Shown here piece after piece: positions 1-8,433 of a stretch of 64,000 nt of DNA. The translations under genes and the position numbers were made by a program. Every line of letters begins with the position of its first letter. The stretch's first letter is position 1. The notes beneath the pieces were generated by a model. It was not told the DNA's origin and did not search any database. It saw only the letters and a program-made list of their open reading frames with translations. The DNA is taken from positions 1 to 64,000 of the forward strand of contig NZ_CAKKNA010000012.1 in assembly GCF_918741275.1 (NCBI RefSeq), in the 5' to 3' direction. The DNA comes from Bacillus sp. CECT 9360. GTDB lineage: Bacteria > Bacillota > Bacilli > Bacillales > DSM-1321.

Positions 1-42
1 CGAATCAGAAGGTTGTAGGTTCGACTCCCGCCGGGCGCACCA
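1..42 (+). tRNA. tRNA-Arg (3' part, cut by window edge)
   Basis: Only the 3' half is present: end of the anticodon arm, variable loop, T arm with GGTTCGACTCC, acceptor strand and encoded CCA at 40-42. The first two bases (CG) followed by AATCAGAAGG fit the end of an ACG anticodon loop as in Bacillus tRNA-Arg(ACG). Its place before Pro-Ala-Met in a trnB-like order agrees. The isotype is therefore an inference from context, because the full anticodon is outside the window. Confidence 0.75.
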
Positions 43-49
43 TATATTA

Positions 50-126
50 CGGGAAGTAGCTCAGCTTGGTAGAGCACTTGGTTTGGGACCAAGGGGTCGC
101 AGGTTCGAATCCTGTCTTCCCGACCA
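50..126 (+). tRNA. tRNA-Pro (UGG)
   Basis: A complete cloverleaf can be drawn: acceptor CGGGAAG pairs with CTTCCCG, the anticodon TGG lies in TTTGGGA, the T loop is TTCGAAT and CCA is encoded at 124-126. It is separated by only 7 bp from the preceding tRNA, as expected in a polycistronic tRNA operon. Confidence 0.95.
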
Positions 127-136
127 TGTCCATATT

Positions 137-212
137 GGGGCCTTAGCTCAGCTGGGAGAGCGCCTGCCTTGCACGCAGGAGGTCAGCGGTTCGATCCCGC
201 TAGGCTCCACCA
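137..212 (+). tRNA. tRNA-Ala (UGC)
   Basis: Acceptor GGGGCCT pairs with AGGCTCC with one G-U pair. The anticodon loop CTTGCAC gives TGC. The T loop is TTCGATC and CCA is encoded at the 3' end. Confidence 0.95.
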
Positions 213-237
213 ATTTTATAACGATATATTTTATTTT

Positions 238-314
238 GGCGGTGTAGCTCAGCTGGCTAGAGCGTACGGTTCATACCCGTGAGGTCGGGGGTTCGATCCC
301 CTCCGCCGCTACCA
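238..314 (+). tRNA. tRNA-Met (CAU, elongator)
   Basis: Anticodon CAT in GTTCATACC. The acceptor GGCGGTG pairs with CGCCGCT and is fully paired, so this is not the initiator. The body matches the elongator Met tRNA of Bacillus rather than tRNA-Ile2. CCA is encoded. Confidence 0.9.
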
Positions 315-329
315 TTTATAAAATATATG

Positions 330-406
330 GGACCTTTAGCTCAGCTGGTTAGAGCAGACGGCTCATAACCGTCCGGTCGTAGGTTCGAGTCCTACAAGGT
401 CCACCA
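330..406 (+). tRNA. tRNA-Ile2 (CAU, lysidine-modified)
   Basis: The genomic anticodon is CAT, but the acceptor GGACCTT/AAGGTCC and the anticodon stem GACGG/CCGTC are those of the Bacillus tRNA-Ile whose C34 is converted to lysidine by TilS to read AUA. Automated annotation often mislabels this as Met. CCA is encoded at 404-406. The identity rests on my memory of the family sequence, not on a search. Confidence 0.8.
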
Positions 407-420
407 TTTTTGTTGAATAT

Positions 421-513
421 GGAGGTATACCCAAGTCCGGCTGAAGGGATCGGTCTTGAAAACCGACAGGGGTGTCAAAGCCCGCGGGGGTTCGAATCCC
501 TCTACCTCCTCCA
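421..513 (+). tRNA. tRNA-Ser (UGA)
   Basis: A long variable arm (class II) and the TGA anticodon in TCTTGAAAA identify Ser. Acceptor GGAGGTA pairs with TACCTCC. The base after the acceptor (510) is T and is followed by CCA at 511-513, so the discriminator reads U73 rather than the G73 usual for bacterial tRNA-Ser. Confidence 0.9.
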
Positions 514-561
514 TAATTTTTAATGCTTGGTCTATATACAAATCTGTATCATTTTTACCGT

Positions 562-635
<74 letters not shown>

Positions 636-642
636 TCATAAT

Positions 643-719
643 GGTCCGGTAGTTCAGTTGGTTAGAATGCCTGCCTGTCACGCAGGAGGTCGCGGGTTCG
701 AGTCCCGTCCGGACCGCCA
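643..719 (+). tRNA. tRNA-Asp (GUC)
   Basis: Acceptor GGTCCGG pairs with CCGGACC, anticodon GTC lies in CTGTCAC, discriminator G716, and CCA is encoded at 717-719. Confidence 0.95.
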
Positions 720-741
720 TTTTTATTTTAAAAAGTATTTT

Positions 742-783
742 GGCTCAGTAGCTACGAGTTGCTTCTTGTATCGACTTTCTGAG
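742..783 (+). pseudogene. Possible vestigial tRNA-Phe fragment
   Basis: Thirteen bases at 741-753 are identical to the first bases of the tRNA-Phe gene at 833-845. About 30 bases later a CTGAG matches the 3' acceptor strand. Together they look like a tRNA-Phe with its middle deleted. No anticodon arm can be drawn, so it is not a functional tRNA. A chance match is possible. Confidence 0.4.
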
Positions 784-833
784 TACGGATAAAAGACAAG
801 GCCATTTGAATTTGGCTAAATAATATTATGTAT

Positions 834-906
834 GGCTCAGTAGCTCAGTCGGTAGAGCAAAGGACTGAAAATCCTTGTGTCGGCGGTTCGATTCCGTCCT
901 GAGCCA
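834..906 (+). tRNA. tRNA-Phe (GAA)
   Basis: Acceptor GGCTCAG pairs with CTGAGCC, anticodon GAA lies in CTGAAAA, and the T loop is TTCGATT. The sequence after the discriminator A906 is CCT, so CCA is not encoded. A 114-bp gap, unusually long for this cluster, separates it from tRNA-Asp; the gap holds a partial copy of this gene's ends. Confidence 0.95.
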
Positions 907-928
907 CCTTTTCAAGATTTCTATTTGT

Positions 929-1002
929 GGCGGTTGTGGCGAAGTGGTTAACGCATCGGATTGTGGTTCCGACATTCGTGGGTTCGATTCCCATCAGTCG
1001 CC
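929..1002 (+). tRNA. tRNA-His (GUG)
   Basis: The anticodon GTG lies in ATTGTGGTT. The acceptor is read as G-1 (929) opposite C73 (1002), then GCGGTTG paired with CAGTCGC, which is the extra base pair typical of tRNA-His. The DNA continues CCT, so CCA is not encoded. Confidence 0.92.
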
Positions 1003-1013
1003 CCTTTCATTAT

Positions 1014-1087
1014 GCGGGTGTAGTTTAATGGTAAAACTTCAGCCTTCCAAGCTGATATCGTGGGTTCGATTCCCATCACCCGCTCCA
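1014..1087 (+). tRNA. tRNA-Gly (UCC)
   Basis: Acceptor GCGGGTG pairs with CACCCGC, anticodon TCC lies in CTTCCAA, discriminator U is normal for Gly, and CCA is encoded at 1085-1087. Confidence 0.95.
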
Positions 1088-1098
1088 TTTTTCCGAAT

Positions 1099-1175
<77 letters not shown>

Positions 1176-1176
1176 T

Positions 1177-1251
1177 TCCGCAGTAGCTCAGTGGTAGAGC
1201 ATTCGGCTGTTAACCGAACGGTCGTAGGTTCGAGTCCTACCTGCGGAGCCA
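1177..1251 (+). tRNA. tRNA-Asn (GUU)
   Basis: Acceptor TCCGCAG pairs with CTGCGGA, anticodon GTT lies in CTGTTAA, discriminator G and encoded CCA at 1249-1251. It follows the previous gene with a single intervening base. Confidence 0.95.
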
Positions 1252-1254
1252 TAT

Positions 1255-1345
1255 AGAGAAGTACCCAAGTGGCTCAAGGGGCGCCCCTGCTAAGGGTGTA
1301 GATCGCGTAAGCGGTGCGAGGGTTCGAATCCCTTCTTCTCTGCCA
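1255..1345 (+). tRNA. tRNA-Ser (GCU)
   Basis: A class II tRNA with a long variable arm. Acceptor AGAGAAG pairs with CTTCTCT, anticodon GCT lies in CTGCTAA, discriminator G1342, and CCA is encoded at 1343-1345. Confidence 0.94.
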
Positions 1346-1348
1346 TCC

Positions 1349-1420
1349 GGCCCCTTGGTCAAGCGGTTAAGACACCGCCCTTTCACGGCGGTAACACGGG
1401 TTCGAATCCCGTAGGGGTCA
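1349..1420 (+). tRNA. tRNA-Glu (UUC)
   Basis: Acceptor GGCCCCT pairs with AGGGGTC with one G-U pair, anticodon TTC lies in CTTTCAC, discriminator A1420. The DNA then reads TAC, so CCA is not encoded. It is the last gene of the operon and a terminator begins 5 bp downstream. Confidence 0.93.
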
Positions 1421-1424
1421 TACA

Positions 1425-1459
1425 AAAAAGCAGCATACCAAGTGTATGCTGCTTTTTTG
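1425..1459 (+). terminator. Terminator of the tRNA operon, bidirectional
   Basis: A 15-bp near-perfect stem (AAAAAAGCAGCATAC, loop CAAGT, GTATGCTGCTTTTTT) lies directly after tRNA-Glu. The A/T runs make it usable from both sides, so it can also end yteA transcription coming from the right. Confidence 0.92.
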
Positions 1460-1480
1460 TATTTATGCGGGAATGGCCGA

Positions 1481-2236
1481 CTATTTTTTATCGTTATCCA
1501 CATACCCATCTGAGCGCTTGTAAGGGACATCGCCCAATGGTGATTCGATATTTTCTTCATCCAGCAAATCTTCATATTCCTCTTGTTTTTTCGAGGGATA
1601 GGCTTTTCTGTTTTTTCCGTCCATGTCGTTCCCCAGGAAGCTTTCGTATTCCTCGGTAAACCTATCATTTTCACTCACTGTCTTATATAAGGTATCATAA
1701 GATTCATGGTCTCCGGTATAATCAGAAGGAGTCTCAGACGTCCCAAAGCGGGCGACTTCCCCAAAGCTATCTTCTTTATCGTTAATGTCGTTACCTTTCC
1801 GACGGTTTTCGAAGTGATCTCCATGAGAAGGTTCTAACACTTCTTCTTCCACGGGACGGTCATGGACCGCATTCTGATCGGGGGTATGATCTACGCAATA
1901 TAAGGTGGCTGGCACAGCTTCTAACCGCTCATAAGGGATTTCCTTTCCACATATTTTACAAGTACCGTAAGAGCCTTCCTCGATTGCCTGTAAGGCAGAA
2001 TCGATTTTCTCAATCTCTGACTCTGCGTGATTATCAATGGCCATGTTTCTTTCGCGTTCGAATAATTCCGTTCCCATATCTGCCGGATGGTTATCGTATG
2101 CAGATAATTCCCCGACAGCATCACTCTGACTGTCTCCCAGCCAATCCTCTCGATCGTGTGTCACCCTATCTTGTAGTTCTTCTTTATGATTTAACAGCTC
2201 TTCTTTTAGAGTAGTAATTTGTTCCCTAGTAGCCAT
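1481..2236 (-). CDS. yteA: YteA, DksA/TraR-type zinc-finger protein
   Basis: A 251-residue protein of the TraR/DksA family as found in spore-formers (YteA). The N-terminal half is a charged helical region. Around residues 90-115 it has a DksA-like zinc finger, CKICGKEIPYERLEAVP then YC, with C-x2-C followed by a single later Cys and a His (CVDH) rather than two Cys pairs. The C-terminal half is acidic and ends in many D/E/K residues. The ATG at 2236 has AAGGAG 8 bp upstream; an earlier in-frame GTG overlaps that ribosome site and is less likely. The molecular role in Bacillus is not established; family members elsewhere act on RNA polymerase. Confidence 0.88.
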   Translation of the reverse strand: MATREQITTLKEELLNHKEELQDRVTHDREDWLGDSQSDAVGELSAYDNHPADMGTELFERERNMAIDNHAESEIEKIDSALQAIEEGSYGTCKICGKEIPYERLEAVPATLYCVDHTPDQNAVHDRPVEEEVLEPSHGDHFENRRKGNDINDKEDSFGEVARFGTSETPSDYTGDHESYDTLYKTVSENDRFTEEYESFLGNDMDGKNRKAYPSKKQEEYEDLLDEENIESPLGDVPYKRSDGYVDNDKK

Positions 2237-2285
2237 GGTTTGCACTCCTTATCGTTTGAATATATTTGAGTTGCTTATATATTCA

Positions 2286-2311
2286 ATACCCGAATCTTTA
2301 AAGAGAAAAAC
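2286..2311 (-). promoter_or_regulatory. Possible sigma-B-type promoter of yteA
   Basis: On the minus strand GTTTTT, a 14-bp spacer and GGGTAT fit the general-stress sigma-B pattern (GTTTaa, 12-15 bp, GGGtat). The -10 is perfect and the -35 partial. It lies 50 bp before the yteA start. From memory, yteA is a general-stress gene in B. subtilis. Not tested here. Confidence 0.45.
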
Positions 2312-2344
2312 AAACCACAATTTAACAGTGCTTAAAGAATGCAA

Positions 2345-2378
2345 AAAAAAGACCCTTGCCGATAAGGAAGGGTAGTAA
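2345..2378 (-). terminator. Probable terminator of menA
   Basis: Downstream of menA the minus strand can form ACCCTT...AAGGGT followed by eight T residues. The stem is short, but the U-tract is strong and the position just after the stop codon fits. Confidence 0.65.
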
Positions 2379-2383
2379 AAAAA

Positions 2384-3322
2384 TTATAAGAAGTAGCTTA
2401 TAAACAAGCCGATGGATAAGAGGAAACCAAAGAATGTATTCGTTTGAGCTGTTGCTTTCATGGCAGGCATCATCTGGATTGGGACAGTCTTTCCAATAAA
2501 ACCTTTTGTTGCTTGGAAGGCTTTTGGGACACTGAACAGTACTAACAAAACCCAGGGCGATACAGTTTCGAATGCGACAAGGCATATAATCCATATATAA
2601 GTAAGCGCGAGCATCCAGCCGAGAAGGGACACAGCTTTTTTGCGGCCAATTAAAATTGCCAGCGTCTTTCTACCGTTTTCTTTGTCGCCTTCCAGATCGC
2701 GAATATTATTTGACAGATTTATTAAACCCACTAATATGCCGATGGGGATGGCAACCAATATAGATAATGTGGTAACATTTTCGGTTTGGATGAAAAAAGC
2801 CAGTTGTATGATAAGGAAGCCCATGAAAAATCCGGCGAATAGCTCTCCAAAGGGCGTAGATGAAATCGGCAATGGCCCGCCGGTGTATAAATATCCTATC
2901 GCCATACAAATCAAGCCGATGAGAGCGAGCCACCAGGAGGATTCCATACATATATAAACCCCAAGCATTGTAGCAATGCCGTACAAAGAGAGCGCGAGTT
3001 TCAAGACGGTTTTTGGAGCCATGCCATCTCTCACGATGGCTCCGCCAATGCCAATGGATTCTTCAGTATCCAGACCCCGTACGAAGTCATAATACTCATT
3101 AAACATGTTGGTCGCAGCCTGGATAAGTAGGCAGGCAAGCAGCATGGCGACAAAAAGCAAGACATTGATATCATATAACTGGATAGCGAGTGCAGTACCA
3201 ATCAATACCGGCACAAATCCTGCAGTTAATGTATGTGGACGAGTCAGCTGCCATAAAACCCTCCAATTGGGTTTATTATCTGGAAGGAGTGGAGCTGAAT
3301 CTGTGTGAATTCGAGTTTGCAT
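2384..3322 (-). CDS. menA: 1,4-dihydroxy-2-naphthoate polyprenyltransferase (MenA)
   Basis: An integral membrane prenyltransferase of the UbiA superfamily that joins DHNA to a polyprenyl diphosphate, giving demethylmenaquinone. The 312-residue product has about eight or nine hydrophobic segments. It carries both Asp-rich motifs of the family: NMFNEYYDFVRGLDT near residues 72-86 and NNIRDLEGDKENGRK near 205-219, which bind Mg-diphosphate. AAGGAG stands 7 bp before the ATG. The gene is divergent from menF, so substrate supply and prenylation are encoded side by side. In B. subtilis menA is, as I recall, elsewhere, so this arrangement differs from that model. Confidence 0.95.
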   Translation of the reverse strand: MQTRIHTDSAPLLPDNKPNWRVLWQLTRPHTLTAGFVPVLIGTALAIQLYDINVLLFVAMLLACLLIQAATNMFNEYYDFVRGLDTEESIGIGGAIVRDGMAPKTVLKLALSLYGIATMLGVYICMESSWWLALIGLICMAIGYLYTGGPLPISSTPFGELFAGFFMGFLIIQLAFFIQTENVTTLSILVAIPIGILVGLINLSNNIRDLEGDKENGRKTLAILIGRKKAVSLLGWMLALTYIWIICLVAFETVSPWVLLVLFSVPKAFQATKGFIGKTVPIQMMPAMKATAQTNTFFGFLLSIGLFISYFL

Positions 3323-3359
3323 GATTTCTCTCCTTAAAAGTATATATTGATATTCTGAA

Positions 3360-3387
3360 ATTATATCGAGAAACTAAATATGAACAA
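3360..3387 (-). promoter_or_regulatory. Probable sigma-A promoter of menA
   Basis: Minus strand TTGTTC (3382-3387), 16-bp spacer, TATAAT (3360-3365), about 40 bp before the menA start codon. The perfect -10 makes this the best candidate. Confidence 0.6.
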
Positions 3388-3542
3388 ATCGTTACAAATT
3401 AAGTGTAGAAAAATGAGAGGGTAGTGTCAATGTCTTTTTTACTATAAAAAATGGCAATGTACGGAATCCTGTCAGGTTTTTGCGATTCATTATATAATAA
3501 GGAAGTAAGTTGGACGAAAATTATTCAAAAGTCCTGGAATAA

Positions 3543-3572
3543 TTGACATGAGGTCAAATCGAGGTGTATCTT
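3543..3572 (+). promoter_or_regulatory. Possible sigma-A promoter of the menF operon
   Basis: A perfect TTGACA (3543-3548) is followed after 18 bp by TATCTT, about 50 bp before the menF start. The -10 is imperfect, so the exact start is uncertain. The rest of the ~300-bp menA-menF gap shows no other clear element. Confidence 0.5.
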
Positions 3573-3621
3573 TAAATAGGTTTGTAAAGCTTTTTAAAGG
3601 GAAAGAATAGGGGGATTTGTT

Positions 3622-5028
3622 TTGGCAATCTCACATGAAACTGCGTTGATTGAAGGGCTGAAAACAGCACTGGATGAAGCGAAAAGAAAACAGCATAACG
3701 TCCTGTTCAGTGAAGTTGTAGAAGTTGATCATATCAACCCCTTTTCATTTTATCGAGCAGGAAGAGAACAATACTTGGGTGAACGCTTTTTTTGGCAGGA
3801 TCCTAATAAAGAAATAATCCTAGCGGGTTTAGGTAAAGTAGAGAAACTCCAGGCGACAGCTGGCAGCACGCGATTTAGGGGTGTGGAAAACAGCTGGAAG
3901 GCTATCATGGAAGATGCCGTAAAGACAGGCTTCACACGTAAAGATGCTACAGGGCCGTTATTGTTTGGAGGCTTTTCTTTTGATCACAATAAAAGTGATT
4001 CCCTATTGTGGGATCAATTTGGAGATAATTTATTCTATATCCCTACATTTATGCTATCGATTGTAAAGGGACAAGCATACTTAACAACCAACCTTATTTG
4101 TTCGCCGGAAGACCATCTAGAGCTCTTCATAAAGAAGATAAATGAAAGGGATTCAATCATAAACAGTTCTGTTGAAATGGAAGATAGACCTCAAGAAATT
4201 ATTTCGAAAAAAGAAATAGCTCCTGAGCAATGGAAGGATACCGTTGCAGGGGCGATAGAAGAAATTAAACATTCTGATTTGGATAAATTAGTGCTGGCGA
4301 GAGAAATGAGACTCGTTTTTAAAAATCCAATCTATTCAGAACAAGTTTTACAAAAATTGGCTGCCGAGCAGCAAGCAAGTTTTATTTTTAGTCTGGAGGT
4401 CGGCAGTGATTGTTTTATTGGTGCCTCGCCTGAAAGATTAATTAAAAAGACTGGCAATGAAATGATTTCCACATGCCTGGCTGGTTCAATTGCCCGCGGG
4501 AAAGATGAGCAAGAGGATGAAAGGCTTGGACATGAATTGCTGCATGACCAAAAAAATCTCGTCGAACATCAATACGTCGTTTCCATGATTGGCGAAGCGA
4601 TGAAATCGGTGTGCGGCACGGTGCAGATTCCGGAAAGTCCTGTGTTAATGAAAAACCGGCATATCCAGCATTTATATACGCCCGTAAAAGGGATGTGCGA
4701 TGAATTTGTATCGATTTTTGAAATGCTTGAGAAGCTGCATCCGACTCCTGCTCTGGGCGGTTTGCCTAAAGAAAAAGCGGTTAAACGGATTCGGGAGGTG
4801 GAGCTCCTTGAACGGGGCTTTTATGCGGGCCCCATTGGTTGGACAGATTCGTATGGAAACGGTGAATTTGCGGTGGCAATCCGTTCGGCCTTATTGCAGG
4901 GGAAGGAAGCTTCTTTGTTTGCCGGTTGTGGCATTGTCGAAGATTCGACACCGGAAAGTGAATATATCGAAACAGCTATTAAGTTTAAGCCCATGTTAAG
5001 TGCCTTAGGAGGAAATTTGGATGAATGA
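3622..5028 (+). CDS. menF: Isochorismate synthase (MenF)
   Basis: Converts chorismate to isochorismate, the first step of menaquinone synthesis. The 468-residue length matches the family. The C-terminal chorismate-binding domain covers about residues 200-460. The general-base Lys is probably K222 in DLDKLVLARE, CLAGSIARG is at 285-293, HPTPALGG at 373-380, and the Mg-binding stretch AGCGIVEDSTPESEY at 434-448. Translation most likely begins at the TTG at 3622, preceded by GGGGGA at a suitable distance; no ATG fits. It overlaps menD by 8 bp, which suggests translational coupling. Confidence 0.94.
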   Translation: MAISHETALIEGLKTALDEAKRKQHNVLFSEVVEVDHINPFSFYRAGREQYLGERFFWQDPNKEIILAGLGKVEKLQATAGSTRFRGVENSWKAIMEDAVKTGFTRKDATGPLLFGGFSFDHNKSDSLLWDQFGDNLFYIPTFMLSIVKGQAYLTTNLICSPEDHLELFIKKINERDSIINSSVEMEDRPQEIISKKEIAPEQWKDTVAGAIEEIKHSDLDKLVLAREMRLVFKNPIYSEQVLQKLAAEQQASFIFSLEVGSDCFIGASPERLIKKTGNEMISTCLAGSIARGKDEQEDERLGHELLHDQKNLVEHQYVVSMIGEAMKSVCGTVQIPESPVLMKNRHIQHLYTPVKGMCDEFVSIFEMLEKLHPTPALGGLPKEKAVKRIREVELLERGFYAGPIGWTDSYGNGEFAVAIRSALLQGKEASLFAGCGIVEDSTPESEYIETAIKFKPMLSALGGNLDE

Positions 5029-6778
5029 CAGACAAGCAATAACCGCATATATCGCATCCTTTGTTGATGAGCTTGCTCAGACGGATGTCAAACATGTTGT
5101 CGTCAGTCCAGGTTCAAGGTCAACTCCTTTGGCACTGGTGCTTGCTGAACATCCTGATATTACAGTGCATTTGAATATTGATGAGCGCTCAGCCGCTTTT
5201 TTTGCTCTCGGGCTGGCAAAGGCGCTTCACGAACCGGTTGCAATCGTTTGTACATCAGGGACGGCCACCGCCAATTACTATCCAGCAATAATTGAAGCCT
5301 ACTATTCGAGGGTTCCTCTTGTCGTGCTGACAGCTGACCGTCCGCATGAGCTTCGGGATGTCAGCGCGCCACAGGCAATCGATCAGGTTCAAATGTATGG
5401 AAAGCACGTTAAATGGTTTGTGGAAATGGCGATTCCGGAGCATTCAGAGGAAATGATCAGATATGCGAGAACAATTGGAGCGCGGGCGGTAGCAACAGCT
5501 GCAAAAGAACCGGCAGGACCGGTGCATTTGAACTTTCCGCTCCGTGAGCCACTTGTCCCGCTCATGGATGATGTGAAGAATTACCGAATAGTCAGGGAAA
5601 GAAAAGCAACCGCAGTAACTGTAGAAAGGGGGGAACTGACGCTATCCCCTACACAATTGCAAGCGATTGCAAACGCCCTATTAGAATCCAAGCAGGGAAT
5701 CATTGTCTGCGGCGAATTGAAAAATGAAGAGATAAAAGCAGCCGTTATGTCATTAGCGGAAAAGCTTTCTTTTCCAATTTTAGCCGACCCTTTATCCCAA
5801 ATAAGGAGCGGAATCCGTAACTCGGAGCATATAATCGACTGCTATGATACATTTCTCCGTGACGACAACGCAGTGGGGGTCCTTAAGCCGGATTTGGTAC
5901 TTCGTTTCGGCGCTATGCCTGTTTCAAAAGCCCTTTTGCTTTATTTAAAAAAACACAGACATGCAAAACATCTGGTAGTGGATGGCGGGTCCGGATGGAG
6001 AGAGCCTGCTGGTCTGGTCACGGAAATGATTTACAGCAATGAACTCTTATTTTGCAGCAGTGTCTTAGAACGACTTGAAAAGAATGAAGACGATACGTGG
6101 CGGGAAAAATGGCTCAAAGTGAATAACACAGCTAAATATGCTCTTTCATCAATTCGTGATGAACAAGCATTAGATGAAGGTAAATTGTTTTTACTGCTTC
6201 AAGACTTGATGCCGGAAAACTCAAGCCTATTTGTTGGGAATAGCATGCCGATCAGGGATTTGGATACATTCTTTTTTTCCAATGACAAAGAAATCAGGAT
6301 ATTTGCCAATCGGGGCGCCAATGGCATTGATGGGATCATTTCTACAGCTCTTGGCGTTAGTACGATAATGGAAAACACCGTGTTAGTTATTGGGGATTTG
6401 AGTTTCTTTCACGATATGAACGGACTGATGGCTGCTAAGCTGCAGCAGACCAACATTACAATCGTACTGATTAATAACGATGGCGGCGGTATTTTTTCCT
6501 TTTTACCTCAAGCATCAGAAAAGGATTATTTTGAGATGTTATTTGGCACTCCACATGGTTTGAACTTTGCACATGCCGTTGCTCTTTATGAAGGAAAGTA
6601 CACCAACGTTGGTAATTGGGATGAATTCTCAGAAACATTTACAAAATCCTTTAATATTCCCGGACTAAAGGTTATTGAAGTACCGACAAACAGAGAATCG
6701 AATGTCTTAAAACATCGAAACTTGTGGAGTCATGTTTCCCAGGAAATAAAAGAGGCGTTACGTGAGGAATTAGAATGA
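5021..6778 (+). CDS. menD: SEPHCHC synthase (MenD)
   Basis: A thiamine diphosphate enzyme that condenses isochorismate with the succinic semialdehyde unit from 2-oxoglutarate, giving SEPHCHC. The 585 residues are normal for MenD. E55 in NIDERSAAF fits the catalytic Glu that activates the cofactor. The C-terminal ThDP/Mg motif begins GDLSFFHDMNGL and ends with INNDGGGIF. GGAGG lies 7-8 bp before the ATG, inside the end of menF. The next gene starts in an ATGA overlap, so menD and menH are tightly coupled. Confidence 0.96.
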   Translation: MNDRQAITAYIASFVDELAQTDVKHVVVSPGSRSTPLALVLAEHPDITVHLNIDERSAAFFALGLAKALHEPVAIVCTSGTATANYYPAIIEAYYSRVPLVVLTADRPHELRDVSAPQAIDQVQMYGKHVKWFVEMAIPEHSEEMIRYARTIGARAVATAAKEPAGPVHLNFPLREPLVPLMDDVKNYRIVRERKATAVTVERGELTLSPTQLQAIANALLESKQGIIVCGELKNEEIKAAVMSLAEKLSFPILADPLSQIRSGIRNSEHIIDCYDTFLRDDNAVGVLKPDLVLRFGAMPVSKALLLYLKKHRHAKHLVVDGGSGWREPAGLVTEMIYSNELLFCSSVLERLEKNEDDTWREKWLKVNNTAKYALSSIRDEQALDEGKLFLLLQDLMPENSSLFVGNSMPIRDLDTFFFSNDKEIRIFANRGANGIDGIISTALGVSTIMENTVLVIGDLSFFHDMNGLMAAKLQQTNITIVLINNDGGGIFSFLPQASEKDYFEMLFGTPHGLNFAHAVALYEGKYTNVGNWDEFSETFTKSFNIPGLKVIEVPTNRESNVLKHRNLWSHVSQEIKEALREELE

Positions 6779-7584
6779 AAATTGTCAGTGATGGTGTAAG
6801 ATATCATGTGGACATAAGTGGTGAAGGGGAGCCATTGCTTCTTTTGCATGGTTTTACCGGAAGTCGTGAAACATGGAATTCCCTTGTTCCTTTATTAGGT
6901 TCCAAGCACAAGCTTATCATGGTCGATATAATAGGACATGGAGACACAGATTCGCCAGATGACTGCAATCGTTATAAAATAGAAAGAGTCGCAAAGGATT
7001 TGCAATATATTATTAAAGCCTTGGAACTGGAAAAAGTCGATATGCTTGGCTACTCGATGGGTGGCAGGCTTGCATTAACTTTTGCTTGTATGTTTCCGCA
7101 ATATATCAATAAGCTTATCCTCGAAAGTGCTTCTCCCGGACTTTTAACAGTCGAGGAAAGAAGAATGAGGAGGAGACAGGATAAAGAGCTCGCAGAACGA
7201 ATTTTACACGTTGGCCTGAATCGATTTATCGATTATTGGGAAAGCATCCCGTTATTTGAAACACAGCGAAACCTGCCTTCCGATCAACTCAGGGAGATGA
7301 GAAAACAACGGCTTTCAAACTCTGAGACAGGCTTGGCAAACAGTCTAATCGCAATGGGAACCGGCAGCCAGCCTTCCTGGTGGGATCGATTGCCACATCT
7401 TAAGTTTCCTATTTTGCTTGTGACGGGAGAGCTTGATGATAAATTTTGCCGAATTGCAAGTCAAATGCAAAAGCAAATGAAAAATGGTGATTGGCAAATA
7501 ATAAAGGGATGCGGGCATGCAATTCATGTGGAAGATATCAAAAAGTTTGGTAAAATAATTAGTAGGTTTTTGTTTAAAGAATAA
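6775..7584 (+). CDS. menH: SHCHC synthase, alpha/beta hydrolase (MenH/YtxM)
   Basis: Removes pyruvate from SEPHCHC to give SHCHC. The 269-residue alpha/beta hydrolase has HGFTGS (residues 25-30, oxyanion region), nucleophile S94 in GYSMGG, an acid in GELDD near 220 and the catalytic His in GCGHAIHVE near 249. The start codon overlaps the menD stop as ATGA. The place between menD and menB supports this role over a generic hydrolase. Confidence 0.93.
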   Translation: MKIVSDGVRYHVDISGEGEPLLLLHGFTGSRETWNSLVPLLGSKHKLIMVDIIGHGDTDSPDDCNRYKIERVAKDLQYIIKALELEKVDMLGYSMGGRLALTFACMFPQYINKLILESASPGLLTVEERRMRRRQDKELAERILHVGLNRFIDYWESIPLFETQRNLPSDQLREMRKQRLSNSETGLANSLIAMGTGSQPSWWDRLPHLKFPILLVTGELDDKFCRIASQMQKQMKNGDWQIIKGCGHAIHVEDIKKFGKIISRFLFKE

Positions 7585-7596
7585 GGAGGAGATATA

Positions 7597-8415
7597 ATGG
7601 CAATAGAGTGGGCAACAGTTCGCGAGTATGAAGATATTTTGTATCAAAACTATAATGGAATCGCAAGAATTTCTATTAATCGGCCAGAAGTACATAATGC
7701 ATTCCGTCCAAAGACGGTAATGGAATTAATCGATGCATTCTCAAGAGCAAGGGATGACTCGAGTGTAGGTGTGATTGTTTTGACGGGCGAAGGCGGAAAA
7801 GCGTTCTGTTCCGGCGGAGACCAAAGTGTCCGCGGACACGGCGGGTATGTAGGGGAAGACGAAATCCCGCGCTTGAATGTTTTGGATCTACAGCGTTTAA
7901 TCCGAGTTATCCCTAAACCGGTTGTCGCCATGGTAGCAGGCTATGCGATTGGCGGAGGTCACGTGCTTCATGTGGTATGTGATTTAACGATTGCGGCTGA
8001 TAACGCTGTGTTTGGCCAAACCGGGCCAAATGTAGGAAGCTTTGATGCAGGGTACGGTTCAGGATACCTCGCGCGTATCGTCGGACATAAGAAAGCGCGA
8101 GAGATCTGGTACCTATGCCGTCAATATAACGCCCAAGAAGCTTTGGATATGGGCTTAGTGAATACAGTTGTCCCGTTAGAGCAGTTGGAAGCTGAAACGG
8201 TGAAATGGTGTGAAGAAATGCTTGAGAAAAGTCCAACAGCTCTTCGTTTCTTGAAAGCAGCCATGAACGCTGATACCGATGGACTTGCCGGACTTCAGCA
8301 GTTAGCGGGAGACGCGACGCTTCTTTACTATACAACAGACGAGGCGAAAGAAGGCCGTGACGCATTTAAAGAGAAGCGCAAGCCAGATTTTGGACAATTC
8401 CCTCGCTTCCCTTGA
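7597..8415 (+). CDS. menB: 1,4-dihydroxy-2-naphthoyl-CoA synthase (MenB)
   Basis: A crotonase-fold enzyme that closes the naphthoate ring of o-succinylbenzoyl-CoA. The 272 residues are typical. The oxyanion-hole regions are visible in [15 protein letters not shown] (about residues 70-84) and [11 protein letters not shown] (about 113-123), and the family-conserved [15 protein letters not shown] lies at about 140-154. AAGGAGGAG precedes the ATG. It is 12 bp from menH. A strong hairpin follows and may lower expression of menE and menC relative to menB. Confidence 0.97.
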   Translation: MAIEWATVREYEDILYQNYNGIARISINRPEVHNAFRPKTVMELIDAFSRARDDSSVGVIVLTGEGGKAFCSGGDQSVRGHGGYVGEDEIPRLNVLDLQRLIRVIPKPVVAMVAGYAIGGGHVLHVVCDLTIAADNAVFGQTGPNVGSFDAGYGSGYLARIVGHKKAREIWYLCRQYNAQEALDMGLVNTVVPLEQLEAETVKWCEEMLEKSPTALRFLKAAMNADTDGLAGLQQLAGDATLLYYTTDEAKEGRDAFKEKRKPDFGQFPRFP

Positions 8416-8433
8416 TTCAAGGAGATTAACTGA

